Shown: one piece after another, positions 36,631 to 45,532 of the stretch
How the letters are laid out: every line of letters starts with the position of its first letter
Numbering within the stretch: the first letter of the stretch is position 1
DNA from: Hyphomicrobiales bacterium
Lineage (GTDB): Bacteria > Pseudomonadota > Alphaproteobacteria > Rhizobiales > Beijerinckiaceae
Length of the DNA stretch: 50,973 nucleotides
Reading direction: 5' to 3'
NCBI GenBank assembly: GCA_947455025.1
Contig: CANGLU010000015.1
Coordinates: 1-50,973 of the forward strand
The notes under the pieces: generated by a model
What the model was told of the DNA's origin: nothing
The model's database searches: none
The model's input: the letters and a program-made list of their open reading frames with translations, nothing else
Program-made: the position numbers and the translations under genes

Positions 36631-38820
36631 GTGTCCACAACGGCCGACTATTCTGCCTTTTTAAGACAAGGCAATAAAGGACGGCCGACCCTTGATCTGG
36701 CCATTGAGGGTATTGTCAACGCCGATTCCATCGCAACGATTGAACACTCGCTTCGCTTAACACCCGGCCTTGTCAGCGCGCGGCTCAATTTTACAACCCG
36801 ACGACTCTCGACCGAGTGGACGGCGCCCGATTGCGATCCAACGCCTGCCATTGAAACGCTTGAACGCTTGGGATATCGCGTTGCGCCTTTTACCTCAGAC
36901 CGCACGGAGTCCGATGAGGACCGACGCACCAAATGGCTTTTGCGGTGCTTAGCCGTTTCCGGCTTTGCGGCCATCAATGTGATGTTGCTTTCGATTTCCG
37001 TTTGGGCCGGAAATGTAACGGATATTACGCCGGAAACGCGTGATCTTTTCCATTGGCTTTCTGCTCTTATTGCATTGCCTGCAGCAGGGTTTTCGGGTCA
37101 GCCCTTTTTTTATAGCGCGGCCAATGCGCTTCGCGAGCGGCGAATGAATATGGATGTGCCGATTTCAATCGGCATCTCCTTGGCTTTGGGCATGTCTGTT
37201 TATGAGACGGCACATCATGCCGAACATGCTTATTTTGACTCGGCTCTGATGCTGATTTTCTTTTTACTGTCGGGCCGTGTTCTCGATCACGCCATGCGGA
37301 AACGCACGAGGGCGGCAGCGGCTAATCTGGCTGCCTTGAGGGTCCCCGTTGCTACGCGGTTGAATGCGGATGGAACCTATTCCGAGCTGCCATCGGAAGC
37401 GCTTCTTGAAGGGGACTTGATCCTTGTGAAGCCCGGCGAACGATTTGCGGTGGATGGCCTGATTGTTCAAGGTGCCTCGCATATCGATCAGAGCCTAGTG
37501 ACGGGCGAGACGGCACGGATAAAACGTACGGAAGGAGACCATGTTTTTGCTGGAACGTTAAACGGCGAAACACTGCTTCAGGTAAGAGTCTCCGCCGCAG
37601 GCGAAGCGACCCTTCTGGCGGATATTGAACGATTGATCGACAATGCCGTATTAGCCAAAAGCCGCTATGTGCAGTTCGCCGATCGCGTCGCGCAAATTTA
37701 TGCACCTGTTGTCCATATAGCCGCCGCTTTAACCGCTATGGGGTGGATAGCGCTGGGCATGAGTGTTCATGATTCTCTGATCATCGCGATTGCGGTGCTC
37801 ATCATCACCTGCCCCTGCGCATTGGCGTTGGCGGCCCCTACCGTCCAAGTGGTTGTGGCAGGCGCTTTATTCCGTCGCGGTATTTTGATGAAATCAGGCG
37901 ATGTGATCGAGCGGATGGCGGCGGTCGATACCATTGTTTTTGATAAGACGGGTACGTTGACGCTGCCCGAACCGGGGCTTGTTGATCATGGCCATTTGTC
38001 CGATGAGGCGCTCCGTTGGGCTGGACAATTGGCGCAAGCCAGCCACCATCCTCTTGCCCGCGCCGTTCGCGATTACGCTGTTCATCGCTTTGGCGCGATA
38101 GGCGTTTTACCGGGCGTTGAAGAAGTGACGGGCGAAGGCGTGCGCGTTCAGCATAACGGCACAATGATCACATTGGGGAGCCCCGCTTTTTGCAATCTGC
38201 CCGTCCCCTTATGGCGCGATCAGGAATCGATCATCGGTTTTCGAAAAAGCGATGAGGCAGGCTATATTTCAATCGGCCAAGTGATAAGGCCCGATGCTGT
38301 CCAAACGATTACGGCACTCAAGCAGGATGGTTATCGGCTCATCATTTTATCGGGCGATCAAAAGAGCCCTGTTGAAGCGCTTGCCGATGAGCTTGGCGTG
38401 GGTGAATGGATCGCTGCCGCCAAGCCTGCAGAAAAGCTAGCCTATCTGGACAGCTTAAAATCCCAAGGCCGGACGGTATTGATGGTGGGCGACGGATTGA
38501 ATGATGCACCAAGCCTCGCTGCAGCTTCTGTCTCGCTTTCGCCAGCGACCGGCGCGCATGTGACGCAGGCTACGGCCGATGCGGTTTTTATGGGTGATAG
38601 GTTAGGGGCCGTTCGTGATACACTTCTGTTGTGCAAACGGGGTCAACGCATCATGCGCGATAATTTTCTATTGGCATTGGTGTATAATCTGATCGCTGTT
38701 CCCCTTGCGATTGGTGGTCATGTAACGCCTTTGATTGCGGCAGCCGCTATGTCGGGCTCGTCTATCCTTGTAACGCTCAATGCACTGCGCGTACGAACGG
38801 CGCGGGGTACATCGCTATGA
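36631..38820 (+). CDS. ccoI: Cation-transporting P-type ATPase CcoI (copper, cbb3 assembly)
   Basis: A 729-residue P1B-type ATPase. It has the catalytic Asp438 in FDKTGTLT, the TGE loop (SLVTGETARI), the ion-binding CPC (Cys394, Cys396 in IITCPCALAL) and GDGLNDAPSLAAA. It pumps Cu(I) to the periplasmic side for the oxidase. The amino-terminal metal-binding domain is recognisable (IEGIVNADSIATIEHSL), but the expected CxxC is replaced by Asn30-Ala-Asp-Ser33. The start is a GTG at 36631. The stop overlaps the ccoS start by 4 bases. Confidence 0.95.
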   Translation: MSTTADYSAFLRQGNKGRPTLDLAIEGIVNADSIATIEHSLRLTPGLVSARLNFTTRRLSTEWTAPDCDPTPAIETLERLGYRVAPFTSDRTESDEDRRTKWLLRCLAVSGFAAINVMLLSISVWAGNVTDITPETRDLFHWLSALIALPAAGFSGQPFFYSAANALRERRMNMDVPISIGISLALGMSVYETAHHAEHAYFDSALMLIFFLLSGRVLDHAMRKRTRAAAANLAALRVPVATRLNADGTYSELPSEALLEGDLILVKPGERFAVDGLIVQGASHIDQSLVTGETARIKRTEGDHVFAGTLNGETLLQVRVSAAGEATLLADIERLIDNAVLAKSRYVQFADRVAQIYAPVVHIAAALTAMGWIALGMSVHDSLIIAIAVLIITCPCALALAAPTVQVVVAGALFRRGILMKSGDVIERMAAVDTIVFDKTGTLTLPEPGLVDHGHLSDEALRWAGQLAQASHHPLARAVRDYAVHRFGAIGVLPGVEEVTGEGVRVQHNGTMITLGSPAFCNLPVPLWRDQESIIGFRKSDEAGYISIGQVIRPDAVQTITALKQDGYRLIILSGDQKSPVEALADELGVGEWIAAAKPAEKLAYLDSLKSQGRTVLMVGDGLNDAPSLAAASVSLSPATGAHVTQATADAVFMGDRLGAVRDTLLLCKRGQRIMRDNFLLALVYNLIAVPLAIGGHVTPLIAAAAMSGSSILVTLNALRVRTARGTSL

Positions 38821-38969
38821 CGATCTTACTCTATCTGGTTCCTGCTGCCCTCGGATTGGGTTTAATGGCCCTTTTGGCCTTTATGTGGTCGCTCAGATCG
38901 GGGCAGTATGATGATCTCGATGGCGCGGCCTATCGCATCCTCAACGATGATGATGTGAAGGACGGTTGA
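38817..38969 (+). CDS. ccoS: cbb3 oxidase maturation protein CcoS
   Basis: A 50-residue protein that is easy to miss. It has one helix (LYLVPAALGLGLMALLAFMW) and then SLRSGQYDDLDGAAYRIL, the standard CcoS tail with the conserved QYDDLDG pattern. The ATG overlaps the ccoI stop (ATGA), so translation is coupled. CcoS is needed for cofactor insertion into the oxidase in Rhodobacter. The call is secure from pattern and place. Confidence 0.94.
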   Translation: MTILLYLVPAALGLGLMALLAFMWSLRSGQYDDLDGAAYRILNDDDVKDG

Positions 38970-38970
38970 G

Positions 38971-40092
38971 ATGGCGCGGGTCGATCAATTAAGGACACGC
39001 GCGGGGCAAATTTTTTGCAGCTGTGACAGCGACGGATTGCCGCTTGATCTGGATCGATTGCCGGTTGGTGCCGCTATCGGCCGAATGGCCTTTGCCTTCG
39101 GTGCATCGGTTCTATCCCAGGTTCTCACTCTATCGGTACTGCCTTTAGCGAGCGCGCAGCTTGGAGCGAACCCTTCCTCTTTTCCGGTTCCCTATCTGGC
39201 TTTGCTGGTGGGGGCGGCACTGGCAGGATTTCCGGCATCGATCCTCATGGATGTGTTTGGCCGAAAGGCCGCCTTTTCTTTGGGCGCCAGTCTCGGGATC
39301 GCGGGGGGCATTCTGGCGGCCTATGCGTTTATCGATCGCCAGTTTTTCTTGCTGGTGATCGCCGCGCTCTGGTTGGGCATGGCGCAAGGCTTTGCGCTGT
39401 TTTACCGCCATGCGGGCGCGATGGCCGGACATGCGGGCGGCTTGGTTTTTGGCGCGGGCGTTATGGGCGCTTTGTTGGGCCCGTTTATGGTGGAAGGCCT
39501 GACGCAGACCTTTGGCCCACTGGCGATTGCCTATGGGCTTGGTGCGGCGGGCTTGGCGAATTTGATCACGCTCGCTTTGGCGGTAGGCCTACCCGCCCGA
39601 CAGATCGAGATTGAGGCTGAAACCTCGCCCCAATTGCGGCCGCAGCTTCGCCATTTTTGGGCCGCAACCTGTATGGCGGCGTTGGCGTGGTTTGCGATGA
39701 CCGGATTGATGGCGCGGGCTCCTTTGATGATGGCGGGCTGCGGGTTAGGTTTTGGCATGGTTGCCTCGGCGATGGCGCTGCATTTGGCGGCCATGTATGT
39801 CCCGGGCTTTGTTATTGGACGTTGGATCGCCCATAGCGGCGGCATCACGGTCGGGCTTTGGGGTCTTGCCATGATCCTTGTGGGTGGAGCGGCACTGCCA
39901 TGGCAGGTCAATAGCGGCGGGTTTGGTCTAGCATTATCGATTGCGGGCTTCGGGTGGGGTACGGCGACCTTGGGTGCCATGGCCTATTTACACCGCGAAG
40001 GCCGTCCCTCGGCGCTTTGGCTCGGAGCGCATGACGGCCTGCTCTTTCTATCAGCAATTGTCGGGTCCTTAGCTTTCGGAAGGTTTGGCTGA
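38971..40092 (+). CDS. ccoA: MFS copper importer, CcoA-like
   Basis: A 373-residue major facilitator protein with about twelve helices and the MFS loop MDVFGRKAAF. It begins one base after the ccoS stop, so it is almost certainly part of the cco operon. The second half has MTGLM (Met243 to Met247) and HLAAM (His271 to Met275). These match the MxxxM and HxxxM copper-binding motifs of CcoA from Rhodobacter capsulatus (Met233/Met237 and His261/Met265), including the 28-residue spacing. CcoA imports copper for cbb3 oxidase. The amino-terminal CSCD cysteines (16-18) may also bind metal. The substrate is inferred from motif and linkage. Confidence 0.82.
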   Translation: MARVDQLRTRAGQIFCSCDSDGLPLDLDRLPVGAAIGRMAFAFGASVLSQVLTLSVLPLASAQLGANPSSFPVPYLALLVGAALAGFPASILMDVFGRKAAFSLGASLGIAGGILAAYAFIDRQFFLLVIAALWLGMAQGFALFYRHAGAMAGHAGGLVFGAGVMGALLGPFMVEGLTQTFGPLAIAYGLGAAGLANLITLALAVGLPARQIEIEAETSPQLRPQLRHFWAATCMAALAWFAMTGLMARAPLMMAGCGLGFGMVASAMALHLAAMYVPGFVIGRWIAHSGGITVGLWGLAMILVGGAALPWQVNSGGFGLALSIAGFGWGTATLGAMAYLHREGRPSALWLGAHDGLLFLSAIVGSLAFGRFG

Positions 40093-40166
40093 TCTGCGCT
40101 AAGCGGGGATGCGTTTGGATGAAACCCATGTCAAACTAGAGCCTTATTCATATCGGAGAAGGCTTC

Positions 40167-40673
40167 ATGGCGCTGCGTTTTGTAATCTTGCTTGTCTTAG
40201 CGGCGCTTGGCGGATCGGCAATTACGGTTCAGGCCGGACTTAACGCCCAAGTAGGGCGAATGCTGGGTCATCCGCTTTGGGCGACTTTGGTATCTTTGAC
40301 CGTCAGTATTATCAGCATCGTGCCGCTTTTGGTCCTTTTTCGGGTTACGCCACCTAATCTCTCGAGCCTCGATAGCGCACCGTGGTGGGTCTGGATTGGT
40401 GGCGCCTTGGGTGCTTTCTTTATCACGGTCGCTTTAATGACGGCGCCCGAGCTAGGGGCCGTGGTTTTTGTTTCCGCCGTAGTGATGGGGCAAACCATCG
40501 CGTCGATTCTACTTGATCAGTTTGCAATCGCCGGATTTCCGTCGCGGCCGGTTACGATCTGGCGGGTTGTTGGTGCCTTGCTTGTCGTCATAGGCGTTTT
40601 GATCAGCGCTTGGGCGGCCCAAGCGGCCAGTAAATCCCCGACCACCACCTCGATTTCCAGCGCTAAACTTTGA
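40167..40673 (+). CDS. DMT-superfamily membrane protein, YdcZ (DUF606) type
   Basis: A 168-residue protein with five predicted helices and the DUF606 pattern: GSAITVQAGLNAQVGRMLGH near the start, WWVWIGGALGAFFITVA in the middle, and MGQTIASILLDQFAIAG later. These are half-size relatives of drug/metabolite transporters, of unknown substrate. The ATG follows GGAGAAGG. It lies 75 bases after the copper importer and 88 before preT, with no clear terminator, so cotranscription with either is uncertain. Confidence 0.85.
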   Translation: MALRFVILLVLAALGGSAITVQAGLNAQVGRMLGHPLWATLVSLTVSIISIVPLLVLFRVTPPNLSSLDSAPWWVWIGGALGAFFITVALMTAPELGAVVFVSAVVMGQTIASILLDQFAIAGFPSRPVTIWRVVGALLVVIGVLISAWAAQAASKSPTTTSISSAKL

Positions 40674-40760
40674 TCTCTTGACAATTTTCCGAACCCGTGT
40701 GGAAATCTTGACCAATTGGTCAAGTTCTGCAGAAGCAGCTATTCCGGGAGGGTCGGAACG

Positions 40761-42110
40761 ATGGGATCGATACGGGCGGACGGCATTCAATCGGGTCGGT
40801 TAGCACCTGCCGACTATGAGGCCAATTTTTCGGATATCCATGCGCCGTTTTCCAAGCATGAGGCTTTTGTTGAGTCGGAGCGGTGCTATTTTTGCCACGA
40901 CGCACCGTGTCAGACGGCCTGCCCGACGTCCATCGATATTCCGCTCTTCATCCGCGAAATCTCGACTGGCAACGATATTGGTGCCGCCAAGACCATTTTA
41001 AACGCGAATATTATGGGAGGCATGTGCGCCCGTGTCTGCCCGACGGAGACGCTGTGCGAGGAGGCCTGTGTTCGCGAACATGCCGAGGGCAAGCCCGTCA
41101 AGATCGGTCTGTTGCAACGCCACGCCACGGACGCCTTAATGGCGAGCGGCAAGCAACCCTTCAAACGCGCGCCATCGACGGGTAAAACGATTGCCGTCAT
41201 CGGTGGCGGACCGGCAGGTCTTGCCTGCGCGCACAAGCTTTCTGAACTCGGAAACGCAGTCACTATTTTCGAGTCGAAAGACAAGCTCGGTGGCCTGAAC
41301 GAATATGGCATCGCTGCCTATAAATCGACGCATGATTTCGCCCAACGCGAAGTCGATTTTATCCTCTCCCTTGGCGGGATCGAGGTTAAAACAAAGCACG
41401 CGCTCGGCTGCAATATTGATATGGCTTCGCTAAGAAAAGAATTTGATGCTGTCTTTGTCGGCGTCGGATTATCAGGCGTGAATAAATTAGGCCTTGAGGG
41501 CGAGGCAAACCTAGAAGGCGTTGTTGACGCTGTTAAATATATTGCCGAGTTACGCCAAGCCAAGGACCTTTCGGCATTGCCTGTCGGACGCAATGTAGTG
41601 GTGATTGGCGGTGGTATGACGGCGATTGATGCAGCTGTTCAATCGAAAAAACTCGGTGCTGAAACTGTAACGGTTGTTTATCGCCGCGGTCAGTCGGAGA
41701 TGAAGGCCAGCGCGTATGAGCAAGAGATTGCTCAGACCAATGGTGTAACACTTAAAACATTCGCTCAACCCGCAGCCCTTGTCAGCGAGAATGGTAAAGT
41801 ATCGGCAGTGCGCTTTGACGAAACAACGATAAGCGCAGGGCGCCTTACACCAACGGGTGGCCACTATACTTTGCCGGCCGATATGGTGCTTACGGCTATC
41901 GGTCAGCTCTTTGTTCCCGATGGGCTTGGTGGCGCTGATGCCTTGGCGCTTGAAGCCGGCCGTATCAAGGTTGATGCCGAGCGCCGCACCAGTGTGAAGG
42001 GGATTTGGGCGGGCGGTGATTGTATCGCCGGAGGTCAGGATCTTACCGTTGCGGCTGTTGAAGATGGGAAACAAGCCGCTCTTTCCATTCATCACGCGTT
42101 AAACCGCTAA
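40761..42110 (+). CDS. preT: NAD-dependent dihydropyrimidine dehydrogenase, subunit PreT
   Basis: A 449-residue iron-sulfur flavoprotein resembling the small subunit of glutamate synthase. The amino half has CYFCHDAPCQTACPTSIDI and GGMCARVCPTETLCEEACV cluster motifs, then two dinucleotide-binding sites: AVIGGGPAGLACAHKLSELG (FAD) and VVVIGGGMTAIDAAVQSKKL (NAD). It passes electrons from NADH to PreA, which reduces uracil and thymine. I use the ATG at 40761 with GGGAGGG upstream. It is 21 bases before preA. A general glutamate-synthase-like protein is excluded by this pairing. Confidence 0.93.
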   Translation: MGSIRADGIQSGRLAPADYEANFSDIHAPFSKHEAFVESERCYFCHDAPCQTACPTSIDIPLFIREISTGNDIGAAKTILNANIMGGMCARVCPTETLCEEACVREHAEGKPVKIGLLQRHATDALMASGKQPFKRAPSTGKTIAVIGGGPAGLACAHKLSELGNAVTIFESKDKLGGLNEYGIAAYKSTHDFAQREVDFILSLGGIEVKTKHALGCNIDMASLRKEFDAVFVGVGLSGVNKLGLEGEANLEGVVDAVKYIAELRQAKDLSALPVGRNVVVIGGGMTAIDAAVQSKKLGAETVTVVYRRGQSEMKASAYEQEIAQTNGVTLKTFAQPAALVSENGKVSAVRFDETTISAGRLTPTGGHYTLPADMVLTAIGQLFVPDGLGGADALALEAGRIKVDAERRTSVKGIWAGGDCIAGGQDLTVAAVEDGKQAALSIHHALNR

Positions 42111-42131
42111 TCAAGCGAAGGGAAAACACGC

Positions 42132-43436
42132 ATGGCCGATCTTCGCAGTAACTTTTTAGGCATCAAATCTCCCAATCCATTTTGGCTCGCGTCAGCGCCA
42201 CCGACCGATCGCGAAACCAATGTCGTTCGGGCGTTTAAGGCAGGTTGGGGCGGCGTTGTTTGGAAAACGTTGGGGGATGGTGATCCCATCGTTAATGTTA
42301 GCGGCCCGCGTTATGGCGCGATCCATAGTTCGGATCGCCGTTTGATCGGTCTTAACAATGTCGAATTGATTACCGATCGTCCGCTTGAAATCAATTTGCA
42401 AGAAATCAAAAAAGTAAAACGCGAATGGTCCGATCGCGCTGTTGTTGTGTCGCTGATGGTGCCGTGTGAAGAAAAAAATTGGGCTGACATTTTAAAGCGA
42501 GTTGAAGAAACCGAATGCGATGGCGTTGAGCTGAATTTCGGATGCCCGCACGGTATGTCCGAGCGCGGTATGGGCGCAGCCGTTGGCCAAGTGCCCGACT
42601 ATATCGAGATGGTCACACGCTGGTGCAAAAAGCACACGCGCATGCCGGTTATTGTGAAGCTCACCCCCAACATTACCGATATTCGCTTTCCTGCACGCGC
42701 CGCGCATAAAGGTGGCGCGGATGCCGTGTCGCTGATCAATACGATTACATCGATCATGACGGTCGATCTCGACCAAATGTCGCCATGGCCTGTGATTGAT
42801 GGGCAGGGGACGCATGGCGGATATTGCGGGCCTGCGGTTAAGCCGATTGCACTGAACATGGTCTCGCAAATTGGCCGTGATGCTGAAACACGCAACCTTC
42901 CCATTTCCGCCATTGGCGGGGTTACGACGTGGAAAGATGCGGCGGATTATATCGCAATGGGTGCCGGCAATGTTCAGGTCTGCACCGCTGCCATGACCTA
43001 TGGCTTCAAGATTGTGGAAGAGATGATTTCCGGCCTTTCGAATTTCATGGATGAGAAGGGTTATCAAACCATCGAAGATTTCCGTGCCTTGGCACTGCCG
43101 AAATTTGCCGAGTGGCAACATCTCAATCTCAATTACGTGGTGAAGGCGTCGATTGATCAAGACCTCTGCATTTCATGCGGTCGTTGCCATCAAGTCTGCG
43201 AAGACACATCGCATCAGGCGATTACCAATATGGTGGATGGTAAGCGCAAATTTGAAGTGAAGGACGAGGAATGCGTCGGATGTAATCTGTGCGCTATCGT
43301 ATGCCCGATTCAAGATTGCATCACGATGGTGCACCAGACCAAGGGCACGGATCCGCGTACGGGCTTTGCGTATGACCGGCCTTATGCCAATTGGACGACG
43401 CATCCGAATAATCCGGGCGCGCATTCGGCCGAATAA
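42132..43436 (+). CDS. preA: NAD-dependent dihydropyrimidine dehydrogenase, subunit PreA
   Basis: The 434-residue catalytic subunit with an FMN-binding TIM barrel and a C-terminal ferredoxin domain. Characteristic are LRSNFLGIKSPNPFWLASAP at the start, ELNFGCPHGMSERGMGAAVG in the barrel, and two cluster motifs CISCGRCHQVCED and CVGCNLCAIVCPIQDC at the end. It reduces uracil or thymine, the first step of the reductive pathway. The dihydropyrimidinase and ureidopropionase that would follow are not in the window. Confidence 0.95.
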   Translation: MADLRSNFLGIKSPNPFWLASAPPTDRETNVVRAFKAGWGGVVWKTLGDGDPIVNVSGPRYGAIHSSDRRLIGLNNVELITDRPLEINLQEIKKVKREWSDRAVVVSLMVPCEEKNWADILKRVEETECDGVELNFGCPHGMSERGMGAAVGQVPDYIEMVTRWCKKHTRMPVIVKLTPNITDIRFPARAAHKGGADAVSLINTITSIMTVDLDQMSPWPVIDGQGTHGGYCGPAVKPIALNMVSQIGRDAETRNLPISAIGGVTTWKDAADYIAMGAGNVQVCTAAMTYGFKIVEEMISGLSNFMDEKGYQTIEDFRALALPKFAEWQHLNLNYVVKASIDQDLCISCGRCHQVCEDTSHQAITNMVDGKRKFEVKDEECVGCNLCAIVCPIQDCITMVHQTKGTDPRTGFAYDRPYANWTTHPNNPGAHSAE

Positions 43437-43445
43437 AGTGGCGCT

Positions 43446-44111
43446 TTAAATCAGGCTTGCGGTGATGTTGATCATCAACGCAAGGATGGCGGAGTTGAAG
43501 GCAAAGGCCGTCACGCAATGGATCAAAGTAACGCGTCGCATATCGCTTGAAACCGTCGATACATCGGCGGTTTGTGCGGCGCATGCGATGACGAAGGAAT
43601 AATAAACAAAGTCGCGGTAATCGGGCTCGCGTTGTCCGGGAAATAGTAGCCCGCCATGCTGTCCAGATGAATCCGCGCGATAATACAGATTGGCGTAGTG
43701 CAGGGCAAAAATCATATGCGTGAACGCCCAAGAGAGCGCCACAGTGACCGCTGTGATGATAAAGGTTAGCAGCAGCGATGCACCCTCGGCTTTACTGGCT
43801 GCCAACTCCATAATGATTGTTGCAAAGCTTACGGTCGCACCAAGCAAAGTAATGGCGAGGATGATCCAATCGCCTTCGTCATAAAGCGCGGCACGGCGGC
43901 GGCACGTTTCTGGTGTTGATCGGGCGATCAGCTGCGCTGTCGTCAATAAATAAGTCAGCGTCAGCCCATCCCAGCCCATAACGAGCCGAGTGGTCAGACG
44001 CCAATTACCCGGCAGAAAGACAAACAAAGCGGCGCCGATGATCAGCGAATAAAACAGACGTTGCCGCGCATGGAGCACTTTAAACCAAGCGTGTGCGTTG
44101 CCTTGCTGCAT
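43446..44111 (-). CDS. DUF1345 membrane protein
   Basis: A protein of about 221 residues with about five helices and the DUF1345 pattern: YDEGDWIILAITLLGATVSF in the middle and FTHMIFALHYANLYY later, followed by PDYRDFVYYSFVIACAAQTA. The role of this family is unknown. I start at the ATG at 44111; a TTG overlapping the ispA stop is also open. It follows ispA directly on the minus strand and converges on preA. Confidence 0.85.
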   Translation of the reverse strand: MQQGNAHAWFKVLHARQRLFYSLIIGAALFVFLPGNWRLTTRLVMGWDGLTLTYLLTTAQLIARSTPETCRRRAALYDEGDWIILAITLLGATVSFATIIMELAASKAEGASLLLTFIITAVTVALSWAFTHMIFALHYANLYYRADSSGQHGGLLFPGQREPDYRDFVYYSFVIACAAQTADVSTVSSDMRRVTLIHCVTAFAFNSAILALMINITASLI

Positions 44112-44113
44112 GC

Positions 44114-45052
44114 TCAATGGCTCCGCTGCACAATAAACCGCGCTGTTGCGCGCAGCATATCGGCCTCAGCGCCAAATCCGGCAAGCGCTTCTAAAGCGGT
44201 TCTCGCCAATCGGTCCCGCTCGGCCTTTGCTTGGTCGAGCCCGAGTAAGGCCACAAGTGTTCCTTTGCCCTGCTCGCTGTCTTTGCCGGCACTTTTGCCA
44301 AGTGTCGCCGTATCGGCCTCAACGTCCAAAATATCATCCGCAATCTGAAAGGCAGCACCGATGGCGCGACCATAATCCGTAAGCGCCTTTCGGATCGGCG
44401 CTGTGGCTTGACCAAGAATGCCGCCGGCCTCCACCGCAAACAGTAGCAAGGCTCCCGTTTTCATGGCCTGCAATTGTCGGATCTCGCCGGCTTTCAGCGA
44501 AAGGGGGGCCTTCGTTTCCGAATAACGGCCCTCGGCCTCAAGGTCGAGGGCTTGGCCACCTGCCATCCCGCCAATGCCGGAGGCGCGCGCCAGCCCCATT
44601 ACGAGATCGAGACGCACCGATGCATCGGGATGGATCGAAGGGCGGGCCATAACATCAAAGGCCAAGGTTAAAAGCGAGTCGCCAGCCAAGATCGCCAAGG
44701 CATCGTCATAGACTTTATGAACCGTCGGGCGCCCGCGGCGCAGATCGTCATTGTCCATGGCGGGTAGATCGTCATGAACGAGCGAATAGCAATGGACGAG
44801 CTCTAAAGCTGCGCCAGCCAATAGCGCAGCCTGGGCGTCGGCACCGCACAAGCGCGCGCTTTCGGCCAGTAAAAAGGGTCTGAGGCGTTTTCCGCCACCA
44901 AGGGCACCGTGCCGCATGGCGGCCAGCAGGTTTGTGGGGCGGGCTGTTTCACCGGGCAGCGGAAATTCGGCCAAAACGCCATCTAGAAGCGTTTCAATGG
45001 CCTCGCCGGTGGTGAGTAATGCCGTTTGAAATGATTTTTCGTCGAGGCTCAT
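44114..45052 (-). CDS. ispA: Farnesyl diphosphate synthase (short-chain polyprenyl synthase)
   Basis: A 312-residue trans-prenyltransferase. The first motif HDDLPAMDNDDLRRG has the four-residue insertion (DDxxxxD) typical of bacterial farnesyl/geranylgeranyl synthases, and the second is QIADDILDVEAD. It makes farnesyl diphosphate from isopentenyl and dimethylallyl diphosphates. It is distinct from the long-chain enzyme at 567. The DUF1345 gene starts at or just after its stop. No dxs gene is adjacent. Confidence 0.92.
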   Translation of the reverse strand: MSLDEKSFQTALLTTGEAIETLLDGVLAEFPLPGETARPTNLLAAMRHGALGGGKRLRPFLLAESARLCGADAQAALLAGAALELVHCYSLVHDDLPAMDNDDLRRGRPTVHKVYDDALAILAGDSLLTLAFDVMARPSIHPDASVRLDLVMGLARASGIGGMAGGQALDLEAEGRYSETKAPLSLKAGEIRQLQAMKTGALLLFAVEAGGILGQATAPIRKALTDYGRAIGAAFQIADDILDVEADTATLGKSAGKDSEQGKGTLVALLGLDQAKAERDRLARTALEALAGFGAEADMLRATARFIVQRSH

Positions 45053-45253
45053 GGTCGATTTCGTCCGTTTTTATAGGATTGGACTTGCCTGATGCCGTAG
45101 CACGGGTCAAGTTCTCCTAGCGGGGGCATTATTTTTAGACGATTAATCCGTGGTTTGGTCTAGCCATCCCCGTTTTATCTCTGTATAAGCCGCCCTTCAG
45201 AATTCAATCTGGCGTGGACTTTCCGCGTCTAAATATCCGACACGGAGTTTCCG

Positions 45254-45439
45254 ATGGCCGTTCCTAAACGCAAAACATCCCCTTCCAAGCGCGGTATGCG
45301 CCGTTCCGCTGACGCCCTAGCCGCCCCGACCTATGTCGAAGACAAGGACTCGGGCGAATTGCGCCGTCCGCATCACGTCGATCTTAAGACCGGCATGTAT
45401 CGCGGCAAACAAATCTTGAAGGTTAAGAAGGAAGCTTAA
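45254..45439 (+). CDS. rpmF: 50S ribosomal protein L32
   Basis: A 61-residue basic protein of the large ribosomal subunit. [20 protein letters not shown] at the start, then [20 protein letters not shown] and [10 protein letters not shown], is the alphaproteobacterial form, without zinc-binding cysteines. A clear terminator follows, so it is a single-gene unit. Confidence 0.98.
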   Translation: MAVPKRKTSPSKRGMRRSADALAAPTYVEDKDSGELRRPHHVDLKTGMYRGKQILKVKKEA

Positions 45440-45462
45440 TCGGCTTTCCATTCTTTCGGTTT

Positions 45463-45497
45463 AAAAAAATCCCAGCTCAACGGCTGGGATTTTTTTT
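45463..45497. terminator. Intrinsic terminator after rpmF
   Basis: AAAAAAATCCCAGC, a 6-base loop, then GCTGGGATTTTTTTT: a strong stem with A-tract and T-tract, working on both strands. It ends rpmF and also the convergent small gene at 45533. Confidence 0.97.
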
Positions 45498-45532
45498 GTT
45501 TTATTGATGAATTGGCCCGCGTTAGGTGGGCG

